Assembly: GCF_029533155.1 (NCBI RefSeq)
Contig: NZ_JAIZDB010000020.1
Span: 1-64,000 of the forward strand
Direction: 5' to 3'
DNA from: Psychrobacillus antarcticus
Lineage (GTDB): Bacteria > Bacillota > Bacilli > Bacillales_A > Planococcaceae
DNA: 64,000 nt
Shown here: in pieces, positions 54,065-62,377 of the stretch
Numbering within the stretch: position 1 is the first letter of the stretch
Layout of the letters: each line of letters opens with the position of its first letter
The notes under the pieces: generated by a model
What the model saw: the letters and a program-made list of their open reading frames with translations, nothing else
Told to the model about the DNA's origin: nothing
Databases searched by the model: none
Program-made: the position numbers and the translations under genes

Positions 54065-54838
54065 ATGTCAGAACAAGAAAAGAAAAATTCCGTTTTAGAC
54101 AAACTTTCGTCTAGACGTACGTTTATCAAAAATTCTGGTTTGACAGTAGGTGGAGTTGTTTTAGGTGGAGCTTTAGGAAGTCTTCTAATAAAAGATGAAA
54201 AATCAACAACAACTACTACGGAAACTCAGAAACACGCAACAACGCCTGCTGCTAATCCAAATGTAGCTCTAATGTTCTTCACACCAAACCAATATCAAGT
54301 TACTCAAGCAGCAGTAGAACGTATTTTCCCTGAAGATGCAAATGGCCCTGGTGCCAAAGAACTTAATGCTGCTGTTTATATTGATCACCAATTGGCTGGT
54401 CCATGGGGTTCTAACGTAAAAGATTACCGTTTAGGGGCGTTTTATAAAGCAGAAGAAAACCAAGGTCCACAAATTAAAATTCTTCGTAAAGATTTGTTCT
54501 TAGCTGGTTTAGATAGTTTAGACAAGTATAGTAATAAACAATTTGAAGTTAACTTTAAAGAGTTAGAAGCAGCTCAACAAGATGAAGTTCTACTTGCTTT
54601 TAGTGAAGGTAAAGTTGAATTATACGGGAAAGTTTCTTCTGCTCAATTTTTCAGTTTACTACGCACATTAACTATTGAGGGTGTATATGCGGACCCAATG
54701 TATGGTGGTAATAATGAAATGGTTGGCTGGAGTATGCGTAAGTACCCAGGATCTCGTATGCAATATGTGACTGAAATACAAGATGAGAAATTTATCGAAC
54801 TTGAACCACAAAGTTTAAATTCTCATATGGGACACTAA
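54065..54838 (+). CDS. Gluconate 2-dehydrogenase subunit 3 family protein, Tat-exported
   Basis: A 257-residue protein of the small-subunit (GADH subunit 3) family. The N-terminus has a twin-arginine signal SRRTFIKNSGLTVGGVVLGG, which would export it folded, together with the partner flavoprotein that lacks its own signal. Downstream blocks: FFTPNQYQVTQAAVERIFPE, DANGPGAKELNAAVYIDHQL and VYADPMYGGNNEMVGWSMRK YPG. I chose the ATG at 54065, since GGGAGG then has normal spacing; the ATG at 54050 lies on that box. Confidence 0.9.
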   Translation: MSEQEKKNSVLDKLSSRRTFIKNSGLTVGGVVLGGALGSLLIKDEKSTTTTTETQKHATTPAANPNVALMFFTPNQYQVTQAAVERIFPEDANGPGAKELNAAVYIDHQLAGPWGSNVKDYRLGAFYKAEENQGPQIKILRKDLFLAGLDSLDKYSNKQFEVNFKELEAAQQDEVLLAFSEGKVELYGKVSSAQFFSLLRTLTIEGVYADPMYGGNNEMVGWSMRKYPGSRMQYVTEIQDEKFIELEPQSLNSHMGH

Positions 54839-54861
54839 TAATAGAGAGGGCGGACATATAA

Positions 54862-56586
54862 ATGGTTGCAAAATTACCTAAAGTACCTGTAGTAGTAGTA
54901 GGGATGGGTTGGGCTGGTGGAATCGTCTCAGCTGAACTAACAAAAGCTGGAATAAGTGTTGTTGGATTAGAACGCGGAAAAGACCGTACAACAGCTGACT
55001 ATACAATGGGACATGATGAACTTCGTTACCAACATCGTCAAGAATTAATGCAAGATCTATCAAAGGAAACTGTTACTTATAGAAATACAGTTTCAGGTAA
55101 AGCTTTACCGATGCGCCACTACGGTACATTCATAGTAGGAGACGGAGTTGGTGGTGCAGGTAGTCACTGGAATGGACAAACATATCGATTCTTGCCTTAT
55201 GACTTTGAAATTCGTTCGAAAACAATTGAGCGTTACGGAATCGAAAAAATTCCTGCTTGGATGGAAGGTCTTAACGACTGGGGTATCACTTATGATGAAA
55301 TGGAACCATACTATGATACCTTTGAAAAAATGGCTGGTATTTCAGGTGAAACAGTCGAACTATGGGGGAAACGTACTAATCCATATCCAACGCCTCCTTT
55401 AGTGAAAACTCCATTAATGAAAGAATTCGAAAAAGCAGCAACAAGCTTCGGATACAAACCTTTCGTTATTCCTGCTGCTAACCTTTCTGAAGCATATACA
55501 AATCCAGATGGCATCTCTCGTGGAGCATGTCAATACTGTGCATATTGTGAAAACTTCGGATGTGAATATGGAGCTAAAGGTGACCCTGCTGTAACGGTAA
55601 TTCCGGTTGCAAAACAAACAGGTAAGCTAGATCTTCGTACTCATTCTAATGTTTTAGAATTAACTAAAAGTGGTGGGAAAGTAAACGGAGTTATTTATGT
55701 AGATATGCTAACTGGAGAGAAGTTTGAACAACCTGCAGATGTAGTTGTAGTTGCAAGTTATGTATTCAACAATTCTCGTTTACTTCTAAACTCTGGTATT
55801 GGTACACCTTATGATCCAAATACAGGTAAGGGGACAATTGGTAAAAACTATTGTTATCAAGTAACTTCTGGAAGTTCTCAGCTATTCTTCGAGGATAGAG
55901 AGTTTAATCTATATGGTGGTGCTGGTGCATTAGGAATGGAAATTGCTGAATATATGGGCGATAACTTTGATCATACTGACCTAGACTTCATACATGGCGC
56001 TGGTATTCGTTCAACACAATACGGGGACCGCCCAATTGCAGTAAACCGTGTACCTGCTGGAACACCAACATGGGGAGCTGAGTTCAAAGAGAAATCGATT
56101 AAATATGCAAATTCAAACTTCCCAGTTAAGACGCAAGGTGCTTCTTTACCACATAAAGAAAATTATCTAGATCTTGATCCAGAATTTAAAGACGAATTTG
56201 GATATCCATTATTACGCATGACATATGAATATACAGATAATGACCGTGCGATGGGTAAATACATGTCGGCTATCACGCGTAAATTTGCAGAAGAAATTGG
56301 TGCAGATATTATTGATACAAATGAAGAGCAAGGTCCATTTAACGTAAACAAAGATTCAAACACTCATAATACAGGTGGAGTAATTATGGGAACAGACCCT
56401 GAGAAATCAGCGCTAAACACTTACCTACAAATGTGGGAAGCTGAAAACGTATTTGTTTTAGGTTCATCTGCATTCCCACATAATAGTAGCTTTAACCCAA
56501 CTGGTACTCTAGGTGCACTTTCTTATCGTGCAGCAGAAGGTATTCAAAAATATTTAAAAGAAGGCGGATTACTAGTTAAAGCATAA
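54862..56586 (+). CDS. GMC-family FAD dehydrogenase, gluconate 2-dehydrogenase-like flavoprotein
   Basis: A 574-residue GMC oxidoreductase. FAD motif VVVGMGWAGGIVSAELTKAG (about 11-30), FAD contact GGAGSHWNGQTYRF, and C-terminal catalytic His/Asn region DSNTHNTGGVIMG and SAFPHNSSFNPTGTLGAL. A Cys cluster C223-x2-C226-x2-C229-x4-C234 suggests an iron-sulfur centre of the kind seen in FAD-dependent glucose and gluconate dehydrogenases. It pairs with the Tat-signal small subunit 23 bp upstream. Substrate inferred as a sugar or sugar acid. Confidence 0.9.
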   Translation: MVAKLPKVPVVVVGMGWAGGIVSAELTKAGISVVGLERGKDRTTADYTMGHDELRYQHRQELMQDLSKETVTYRNTVSGKALPMRHYGTFIVGDGVGGAGSHWNGQTYRFLPYDFEIRSKTIERYGIEKIPAWMEGLNDWGITYDEMEPYYDTFEKMAGISGETVELWGKRTNPYPTPPLVKTPLMKEFEKAATSFGYKPFVIPAANLSEAYTNPDGISRGACQYCAYCENFGCEYGAKGDPAVTVIPVAKQTGKLDLRTHSNVLELTKSGGKVNGVIYVDMLTGEKFEQPADVVVVASYVFNNSRLLLNSGIGTPYDPNTGKGTIGKNYCYQVTSGSSQLFFEDREFNLYGGAGALGMEIAEYMGDNFDHTDLDFIHGAGIRSTQYGDRPIAVNRVPAGTPTWGAEFKEKSIKYANSNFPVKTQGASLPHKENYLDLDPEFKDEFGYPLLRMTYEYTDNDRAMGKYMSAITRKFAEEIGADIIDTNEEQGPFNVNKDSNTHNTGGVIMGTDPEKSALNTYLQMWEAENVFVLGSSAFPHNSSFNPTGTLGALSYRAAEGIQKYLKEGGLLVKA

Positions 56587-56612
56587 ATGCCGACTAGTTA
56601 TTCTATAAGAGA

Positions 56613-56652
56613 GCTCTTGACTCGCATTTAATTTGCCGTCAGGAGTTTTTTT
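56613..56652 (+). terminator. Terminator after the GMC dehydrogenase gene
   Basis: CTCTTGAC (56614-56621) pairs with GTCAGGAG (56638-56645), then TTTTTTT. Confidence 0.8.
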
Positions 56653-56804
56653 ATCTTGGAATACAACCTTGGTTTATTATGAACAATAACAAGAAGAATG
56701 CCAGTATATTCATTAACTATTCAACTCCCAGTTTTCTGTAAGTGGTTTGTATTTCTCAATTTAAGGGAAAAGCATTTAAAAGAGAATTAGTAGGGGGAAG
56801 AAAA

Positions 56805-58259
56805 ATGGCTAAAAAGAAAAAAAAGTCATGGAGTATGCGGAAGAGGATCGTGATGGGTTCTATAGGTATATTTGGACTTATTTATATTGCAGCTATACTG
56901 TGGCATACATATAAACCTTTACCAGAAGGGGTTTCCTTTAAAGGAGAGTTACATAATACAGATACGGTTGAGATGATTACTGATTTAACCTACGCACAGG
57001 ACCAAGAAGGAACTGGCATGGTACACGAAAATAATATATTTGATGAAGTTTATAAGATGATCGAGGAAGCCGAAGAATTTGTCGTAGTAGATTTCTTTCT
57101 AATTGATGGGTTTTACGATGAAAAGGAAGACTTCCCGAAGATTGCTGACACGTTGTCTACAACATTAGCTAATAAAAAATTAGACCATCCGGATATGCCT
57201 GTTATATTTATCACGGATCCAATTAACAAAGGCTATGGATCCTATGAAAGTAAATGGTTTAAGAAAATGAGAGAAGCTGGCGTAGAAATTGTTTATACCG
57301 ATTTAGACCTTTTGCGCGATTCTGTCCCAGTCTATTCGGGTATTTACCGCACTTTTTTCCAGTGGTTTGACTTTGGAGGAGAGGGCTGGATATCAAATGC
57401 GATGGCAAGTGAGGCTCCTAAAATGACGATTGCCTCCTATATGACATTACTCAATGTAAAAGCAAATCATCGGAAGGGTATAGTAACGGAGAAAAAGGCA
57501 ATGGTGACGTCTTCTAACCCTCATGATGCCAGTGGATTTCATGGAAATATCGCATTGAAAGTAACCGGTCCTATATTAAATGATATTTTAGAGTCAGAGG
57601 AAGCAGTTTCTTTGTTTTCCGGAGGACCTAAATTGCCCCGTGTGGATATAGAAGAATCCGACGGACAATATCAAGTTCAGTATTTAACAGAGAAGAAAAT
57701 CCTAGATGCGTTACTTGCTGACTTAGCTGCCACAAAAGAAGGCGACAAAATTTGGCTAGGTATGTTTTTTGTAGCGAAGCGAGATATTGTCAATGCTCTC
57801 ATAGATGCAGCAAATCGAGGTGTAGAAGTTAATATGGTTCTCGACCCAAACGAAAATTCCTTCGGCCGAGAAAAATCTGGACTTCCAAATCGTCCAGTCG
57901 CGCAAGAAATGATCGAAGACACAGAGGGTAAATTAAAAATACGATGGTACAATACCGTTATCGGTCAATACCATACCAAAGCAATTTGGATTCAATCTGA
58001 TGAGCATACTATTATTTCAAGTGGTTCCTCTAATTACACGGAAAGAACATTAGACGATTATAATCTAGAAAATAACTTAAAGGTAATCGCACCAAATGAC
58101 AGCGAATTAGTAATCGAAATGGAAACATACTTTGAACGACTTTGGAATAATGAAGATGCTATGTATACGTTAGAATTGGAAGAGTTCCAAGATAGCTTTA
58201 CTTGGTGGCAACGATGGATTTATACATTGCAAAAGTTTGCGAAAGTGACTACTTATTAA
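56805..58259 (+). CDS. Membrane-anchored phospholipase D-like protein
   Basis: A 484-residue protein: a lysine-rich start, one membrane helix (RIVMGSIGIFGLIYIAAILW, about 14-33), then two PLD-like halves. HxK motifs: NHRKGIVTEKKAMVTSSNPH in the first and YHTKAIWIQSDEHTIISSGS SN in the second. Cardiolipin synthases have two helices and stricter HKD motifs, so this is more likely an outward-facing phosphodiesterase or phospholipid-modifying enzyme. I chose the ATG at 56805 (AGGGGGAAG upstream) over a longer frame lacking a site. Confidence 0.85.
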   Translation: MAKKKKKSWSMRKRIVMGSIGIFGLIYIAAILWHTYKPLPEGVSFKGELHNTDTVEMITDLTYAQDQEGTGMVHENNIFDEVYKMIEEAEEFVVVDFFLIDGFYDEKEDFPKIADTLSTTLANKKLDHPDMPVIFITDPINKGYGSYESKWFKKMREAGVEIVYTDLDLLRDSVPVYSGIYRTFFQWFDFGGEGWISNAMASEAPKMTIASYMTLLNVKANHRKGIVTEKKAMVTSSNPHDASGFHGNIALKVTGPILNDILESEEAVSLFSGGPKLPRVDIEESDGQYQVQYLTEKKILDALLADLAATKEGDKIWLGMFFVAKRDIVNALIDAANRGVEVNMVLDPNENSFGREKSGLPNRPVAQEMIEDTEGKLKIRWYNTVIGQYHTKAIWIQSDEHTIISSGSSNYTERTLDDYNLENNLKVIAPNDSELVIEMETYFERLWNNEDAMYTLELEEFQDSFTWWQRWIYTLQKFAKVTTY

Positions 58260-58324
58260 TTTTTCAGCTATTCATATTAGGTAAACATCCTATACATTTT
58301 TACATTAACCAAATAAAATACAAC

Positions 58325-58366
58325 AAAAGAATCCATAAATACGACTCATATGGATTCTTTTTTCTG
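58325..58366 (+). terminator. Terminator after the PLD-like gene
   Basis: AAAGAATCCAT (58325-58335) pairs with ATGGATTCTTT (58350-58360), then TTTTC. Confidence 0.88.
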
Positions 58367-58376
58367 TTGTTCATGG

Positions 58377-58811
58377 TTACTCGCTACCTCCCCCACCTCC
58401 ACTACAATCACCACCGCTATCGCTGTTAAAACTTGCGCTACTACCACTACTAAAACCTACGTTTCCACAATCCACATTTCCACCACCGTAGTAGCTCCAT
58501 GCGTAACTGCTTCCGGATACGCTATTTGGTTTCGCTGTCCCATAATGAGATTTAGGCTTCATCTTAGTAATGTCAAATAAATACGGTAGCAACGCACCAC
58601 CTATGATTGACGCTATAACGAAACCAGCTGTACTAAAATCAGTACCGATTAATATGAACGCTGCAAAGGCTGTCATGACTCCAAGGACCGCTAGGAATTT
58701 GATCACTTCGAAGTTGAAACCTAGCTTAAATAATAAGTATATTAGATGGGCAATTTTAAATAGGACTGTTAGGGCAATACCTGTAAAAATCACCATAAAT
58801 ATAATGCTCAT
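58377..58811 (-). CDS. Membrane protein with Gly/Ser/Cys-rich C-terminus, unknown
   Basis: A 144-residue protein: three hydrophobic segments (about 1-30, 36-55, 60-80) followed by a low-complexity tail with SSYAWSYYGGGNVDCGNVGF and a final run ending GGDCSGGGGGSE. Two Cys flank the Gly/Ser stretch. Glycine-rich tails of this sort occur on TPM-domain and other membrane proteins, but no domain is recognisable. AAGGAGGG precedes the ATG. Confidence 0.65.
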   Translation of the reverse strand: MSIIFMVIFTGIALTVLFKIAHLIYLLFKLGFNFEVIKFLAVLGVMTAFAAFILIGTDFSTAGFVIASIIGGALLPYLFDITKMKPKSHYGTAKPNSVSGSSYAWSYYGGGNVDCGNVGFSSGSSASFNSDSGGDCSGGGGGSE

Positions 58812-58942
58812 AAAATCCCTCCTTAACGAAAAGTACTTGTATCATAAATACGTTCGAATATTCAAAAGGTTTCAAATTTTATACTTTTATTTGCAACTTG
58901 TATACTAGATCGCAAGTTCACTCATGATTTCACGAGCTTTTT

Positions 58943-59566
58943 TCAGGTCTCCACAATATGTTTTATATGCTGAGGTAATTCAATCATTTTCTCCTTCAAA
59001 AACTGTGGATATAAATTTATATGATTAATTTCGTCCAACGATTTCCAATAATACATATGTATTTTTTCATTTTCGTTAACCTCAAATTCACTGCCTCTTT
59101 TAAGGACTTCCTCATCTTTTAACTCTAGCAAATAAAAGAAACAAACTTCATGAAACTGTTCTTGAACTGTATCCTCTTTAAAGAAGTTTTCATTTACCCA
59201 AAGCATCCGGTTTACGTTCACTTCTATTCCTAGCTTTTCTTTTATTTCACGCTGTAAGGCATCTTCGCTTTTTTCGTTCATCTTGATCCGACCGCCAGGC
59301 ACATAATAATGCGGTTGACCTTTATCTTGCATGATAAGCAATTTTCCATCCTGTACCAACAATCCAGCTACACGATAAAGTGAAACTTCAATCAGTGGGG
59401 GTTTTCTTCATCCCCACTGATTGTTAGTTGAACCATTCGGGCTTTTACGGGCAGTTATCTCCCACTTATGCTTTGTTGCTTGGGCAAGCCTTAAAGTGGG
59501 TGTCTTACTGCCCGTTAATGCGGGATAGTTAAATCTACCTTCAGTCGTTTTAAAAGATATATCCAT
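58943..59566 (-). pseudogene. NUDIX hydrolase gene interrupted by a 150-bp IS605-like remnant
   Basis: Start at 59566 (AGGGGTG upstream) encodes MDISFKTTEGRFNY. The frame then enters a 150-bp insertion (59375-59524) with a stop codon, and resumes in the same frame with RVAGLLVQDGKLLIMQDKGQ, the Nudix box (GGRIKMNEKSEDALQREIKE KLGIEV) and a normal C-terminus. Removing the insert restores a 157-residue NUDIX protein. As it stands only a truncated product or an internal start (TTG at 59362) could be made. Confidence 0.85.
59375..59524 (-). mobile_element. TnpB-less IS200/IS605-like remnant with omega-RNA-like 3' end
   Basis: The insert carries no transposase. On the minus strand it has a GCCCGTAA stretch, then AAGCCCGAATGGTTCAACTA, a long hairpin CAATCAGTGGGG / CCCCCACTGATTG, and ends GAAGTTTCACTTTAT. 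That subterminal hairpin plus short terminal tetramer is the layout of IS200/IS605 right ends that double as the omega-RNA scaffold of TnpB. There is no target duplication: AACTAT on the left joins CGTGTAGCT on the right to restore the gene. Confidence 0.72.
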
Positions 59567-59597
59567 TTGAACACCCCTATTCCGAAAAATTAATCGG

Positions 59598-60062
59598 TCA
59601 TCCTTTGCAAACATCAACCCAGTCAACCGCTTTTGCAAAGGTAAAAAGTTCTTCACAAGTAAGCTCAATTGCACTATTACTACTCCCACAAGCTGGAAAA
59701 ACCGTATCAAAACGTTTTAATGATTCGTCTAAATACACATTGATATGTGTTGGAATTCCAAATGGACAAACGCCTCCAACTGCATGTCCCACCTGTTCTA
59801 GTACTTCTTCAGGAGGCAGCATTTTTGCTTTCACTTCGAAAGTCTGCTTAAATTTCGCATTATCAATTTTTGTATCACCAGCAGCAACTATGAGTATACA
59901 TCCATCCTCAACCTTGAAAGAAAGTGTTTTAGCTATCCTAGCGGGTTCGACATTCAGTGCGATTGCTGCTAATTCTACGGTAGCACTCGACGACTCATAT
60001 TCCTGTATTTTATCGTCCATTCCAAATTCTTTAAAATACTCTCTTACTAATTCAATTGCCAT
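59598..60062 (-). CDS. YbaK/EbsC-type aminoacyl-tRNA deacylase
   Basis: A 154-residue YbaK/prolyl-tRNA editing-domain protein. Landmarks: ATVELAAIALNVEPARIAKT LSF, VAAGDTKIDNAKFKQTF (the catalytic Lys region), and VGGVCPFGIP. Free-standing members hydrolyse mischarged tRNAs, most often Cys-tRNA(Pro). AAGGAT-like site upstream of the ATG. Single gene on the minus strand between the broken NUDIX gene and decayed genes. Confidence 0.9.
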   Translation of the reverse strand: MAIELVREYFKEFGMDDKIQEYESSSATVELAAIALNVEPARIAKTLSFKVEDGCILIVAAGDTKIDNAKFKQTFEVKAKMLPPEEVLEQVGHAVGGVCPFGIPTHINVYLDESLKRFDTVFPACGSSNSAIELTCEELFTFAKAVDWVDVCKG

Positions 60063-60159
60063 TACTTAATCCTCATTGTTCTTTCGTTTTATTTTTCTGA
60101 CTAATACATCTATTCTACTCGTTTTTAGTTGGGCTTGCCTAGGGTGGAACTAAGTAAAA

Positions 60160-60200
60160 CAAAAAGACAAGTAATAGCTTTTACTCTATTACTTGTCTCT
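60160..60200 (-). terminator. Terminator downstream of the decayed DUF2249 gene
   Basis: AGACAAGTAATAG and CTATTACTTGTCT pair perfectly around a short T-rich loop; TTTTTGTTTT follows on the minus strand. Confidence 0.8.
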
Positions 60201-60287
60201 ATATACATCCATTCCAATCGCTTACTCCTTTGGTACGCAGTTTGAGAGTTTAGATAACCATTAAAACACTTTTCTATATAATTCATC

Positions 60288-60526
60288 TTAGTTTTTGCCG
60301 ATAGCAACTCTCCATTGATCGGAACCATTTTCAAGATACTCCCATGTGTATGTGTCTGCTCTTTCCATCATAAACTGATAGAGTAATGGCTTTGGATCAT
60401 GGTCATTAGAGAGCTCTAAAAACTCTCCAGACTATAAAGCATCAAATGCTTCAAATATTCTTGAATGACGAATTCTCGGCTCAATATCTGGGGGTTTAGT
60501 TTTACTGCAAACTGTAAATAACTCAT
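60288..60526 (-). pseudogene. Decayed DUF2249-domain protein gene
   Basis: The ATG at 60526 (GGAGGAAG upstream) opens MSYLQFAVK; then a frameshift in an A/C-rich run is needed to continue TKPPDIEPRIRHSRIFEAFD AL. A TAG interrupts, after which the frame reads SGEFLELSNDHDPKPLLYQF MMERADTYTWEYLENGSDQW RVAIGKN. The NDHDPKPLLYQF and WEYLE...WRV blocks are diagnostic of DUF2249. Both lesions together make it a pseudogene. Family members often accompany hemerythrin and nitrosative or anaerobic stress genes. Confidence 0.8.
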
Positions 60527-60612
60527 TTTGGCTTCCTCCAATATTTATGATTCCGTTCATATCATAATGCTTAACACCTTAAAGCGAAGTGAGAAAAAAC
60601 ACATTGCCACTA

Positions 60613-60624
60613 TGATTTAAATCA
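60613..60624. promoter_or_regulatory. FNR/CRP-like palindrome between the two decayed genes
   Basis: TGATTTAAATCA is a perfect 12-bp palindrome close to Bacillus Fnr/CRP-type sites (TGTGA-N6-TCACA). It lies in the divergent promoter region of the DUF2249 and Crp/Fnr remnants. Confidence 0.5.
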
Positions 60625-60701
60625 CTTGTTATTGTTCTCCAAAGATAAAAATTTTGATGGTACAATGAATAGAACAGTCTTAGGAAGAAAGGATGAGCTA
60701 A

Positions 60702-60800
60702 ATGAATGTAGAATCGATACAAGCACTTCTACAACGTTTTTCCTTATTTAAAGATATTGACCAAGGCCGAAATAGAACGAGTATCTTCTTCAAATTATAA
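60702..60800 (+). pseudogene. Crp/Fnr-family regulator remnant (N-terminal fragment)
   Basis: With AGGAAGAAAGGA upstream, the ATG at 60702 opens MNVESIQALLQRFSLFKDID, typical of the start of a Crp/Fnr sensor domain. One extra G then shifts the frame; correcting it gives QAEIERVSSSNYNLKF before similarity ends at the 3' end of the SMR gene. The cyclic-nucleotide fold and HTH are missing, so it is a truncated, frameshifted relic. Confidence 0.6.
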
Positions 60801-60813
60801 TCTAAAATTTCTT

Positions 60814-61128
60814 TTATGAGACGAGCTTTAGACCTACTGCAGCACCTAGAACCATGCCAATAAAAACAAGTCTTTTCCAATCTTTTGATTCACCATATAA
60901 AACCATACCTAAAATTGCTCCACCAGATGCACCAATTCCTGTCCAAATAGCATAAGCTGTACCCATAGGAAGTGTTTTCATTGAATAAGCAAGAAGAAGA
61001 AAACTTGCTCCAAACCCGAGAATCAAAAGTACTAATGCTTGCCAATTACGATCTTTATGCAACTTATTTATCATTACAACACCAAACATTTCAAACAAAC
61101 CTGCTAAGATTAATGAAAACCATGCCAT
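60814..61128 (-). CDS. SMR-family transporter, guanidinium exporter subunit (YkkD-like)
   Basis: A 104-residue four-helix small multidrug resistance protein. The essential membrane Glu is in ILAGLFEMFGVVMINKLH (Glu12); GFGASFLLLAYSMKTLPMGT AYAIWTGIGA is the SMR core. Its ATG overlaps the stop of the partner gene. Together with that partner and the guanidine-I riboswitch upstream, it is best read as half of a heteromeric guanidinium/H+ antiporter (Gdx, YkkCD in B. subtilis) rather than a drug pump. Confidence 0.9.
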   Translation of the reverse strand: MAWFSLILAGLFEMFGVVMINKLHKDRNWQALVLLILGFGASFLLLAYSMKTLPMGTAYAIWTGIGASGGAILGMVLYGESKDWKRLVFIGMVLGAAVGLKLVS

Positions 61129-61469
61129 TAGGATTCATCCCCTTCCTGAACTTTGTCTGTTGTAACTAACTTCAATCCAATTACTCCTGCTAATAAAAGT
61201 AAAATCAAGAGTACTTTTGCTATTTTAAATGGTTCTCCAAAGAATAGAAATTCTGAAAAGACAGTTCCTGCTGTACCTATACCAACGAAAATTGCATATA
61301 CAGTTCCTACCGGAAGTTTTCGTCCAGCCATAATCATTAAAGAAAAACTAACGATAATAGCAATAAAAGTTCCAGCCCAAGTCCAAAAGTCATTTGCATG
61401 TTTTAAACCAATAACCCAAAAAATTTCAAAGAAAGCAGCAATAAATACTTTCATCCAGTCTTTATTCAT
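61128..61469 (-). CDS. SMR-family transporter, guanidinium exporter subunit (YkkC-like)
   Basis: A 113-residue four-helix SMR protein with the membrane Glu15 in [20 protein letters not shown] and core [20 protein letters not shown]. The short charged C-terminal tail ([10 protein letters not shown]) is typical of the longer partner of SMR pairs. Stop and next start overlap, indicating coupled translation and 1:1 assembly. First gene after the guanidine-I riboswitch. Confidence 0.9.
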   Translation of the reverse strand: MNKDWMKVFIAAFFEIFWVIGLKHANDFWTWAGTFIAIIVSFSLMIMAGRKLPVGTVYAIFVGIGTAGTVFSEFLFFGEPFKIAKVLLILLLLAGVIGLKLVTTDKVQEGDES

Positions 61470-61507
61470 CTAAAAGACACCTCCAATTTTATTCTTACCA
61501 GAAAAAC

Positions 61508-61553
61508 AAAAAAAAACCTAAGAGATAACTGTTGAAAAACAGTTTCTCCCAGG
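61508..61553 (-). terminator. Riboswitch-controlled terminator of the guanidinium exporter operon
   Basis: Minus strand: CCTGGGAGA pairs with TCTCTTAGG, with AACTGTT / AACAGTT inside, followed by ten T. It shares the aptamer's CTGGGAGA, so ligand binding would prevent it. Confidence 0.88.
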
Positions 61554-61632
61554 CTTTTATCCTTCCGTGACACAGCATAGCTATGAGTTTTCTCTCGGAC
61601 CAGACCAACATTGCATTTGCGGAACCCTAGAA
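61545..61632 (-). ncRNA. Guanidine-I (ykkC) riboswitch
   Basis: Minus strand: TCTAGGGTTCCG, GGTCTGGTCCGAGAG, ACGGAAGGATAAAAGCCTGG and GAGA are the diagnostic blocks of the ykkC guanidine-I class. It lies upstream of the SMR pair and is expected to turn them on when guanidine is bound. Confidence 0.96.
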
Positions 61633-61659
61633 AACATTTAAGATATGTAATTACCTTGT

Positions 61660-61687
61660 ATTATACACATTTTTAATTCTTAGTCAA
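61660..61687 (-). promoter_or_regulatory. Promoter of the guanidine riboswitch transcript
   Basis: Minus strand TTGACT (61682-61687), 16-bp spacer, TATAAT (61660-61665), 27 bp before the aptamer. Confidence 0.82.
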
Positions 61688-61741
61688 TATTAGAATAATA
61701 AAAGCATATTAGTTGTACAATCAAGTTAGCATAATATGTAT

Positions 61742-62377
61742 TTAATCAATAATTACCAAGCCTAATAATGATGCAAATTGAATTGCCTGATAAGAATTTA
61801 CTTTGCAGCCTTTAAGATTTTCGGGAGATACAGTAAGTGATTCAAAACTAGAATTACTAATATCAATCCCTTTAAGTGATGTTTCTTCAAAGTTTGCACC
61901 GTTAATATTGCATAATCTAAATTCGACGTTCTTAAATATACAATCATAAAAATCAGAACTAACTAATGAAGTATCTTGAAATTTAACCTTTTCTAATTTT
62001 GAATTTCCAAATGCGGATAAATTCAGTAAAGAATTATCAAACTCAACATTGCCAAAGCGAGATTCTGTAAAATCTATACCTAATAATTTGCAATCCTTAA
62101 ATACTGCCCTGTGTATGGAAGAACTACTCAAATTAGCATTTGAAAAATCGCAATTCTCAAATATAACATCAGTAATATCGATATTACTAAAATTAGTATT
62201 GTTAAACCTACAATTTTTTATGAACATTCTAGATAATCGAACTCTATGTAACAATTCATTGGCAAAAAGGGAATCATTAATTATGCACATTTCAAGTTCT
62301 GGTTCTTCTTGATAAAAAATATCTTGGAAATTCATTGAAGGTAAATCGTTTGGTATTTTTGGTGAATCAATTTTCAT
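61742..62377 (-). CDS. Pentapeptide-repeat protein
   Basis: A 211-residue protein with an acidic N-terminus and about twenty A(D/N)LxX-type repeats from about residue 45 to 185 (CRFNNTNFSNIDITDVIFEN CDFSNANLSSSS is a clear run), forming a right-handed quadrilateral helix. Related folds include Qnr/MfpA DNA mimics that protect gyrase, but most members have no known role. I chose the ATG at 62377 because GAGAGGT precedes it. Confidence 0.82.
   Translation of the reverse strand: MKIDSPKIPNDLPSMNFQDIFYQEEPELEMCIINDSLFANELLHRVRLSRMFIKNCRFNNTNFSNIDITDVIFENCDFSNANLSSSSIHRAVFKDCKLLGIDFTESRFGNVEFDNSLLNLSAFGNSKLEKVKFQDTSLVSSDFYDCIFKNVEFRLCNINGANFEETSLKGIDISNSSFESLTVSPENLKGCKVNSYQAIQFASLLGLVIID

Noticed and set aside
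59408-59710. 100-codon minus-strand frame
   Set aside because: A fusion of the true NUDIX N-terminus (from 59566), out-of-frame sequence of the deacylase gene and the IS605-like insert, not a separate gene.
60125-60334. 69-codon minus-strand frame
   Set aside because: It begins inside the last part of the DUF2249 pseudogene in another frame and runs into the terminator; no ribosome site.
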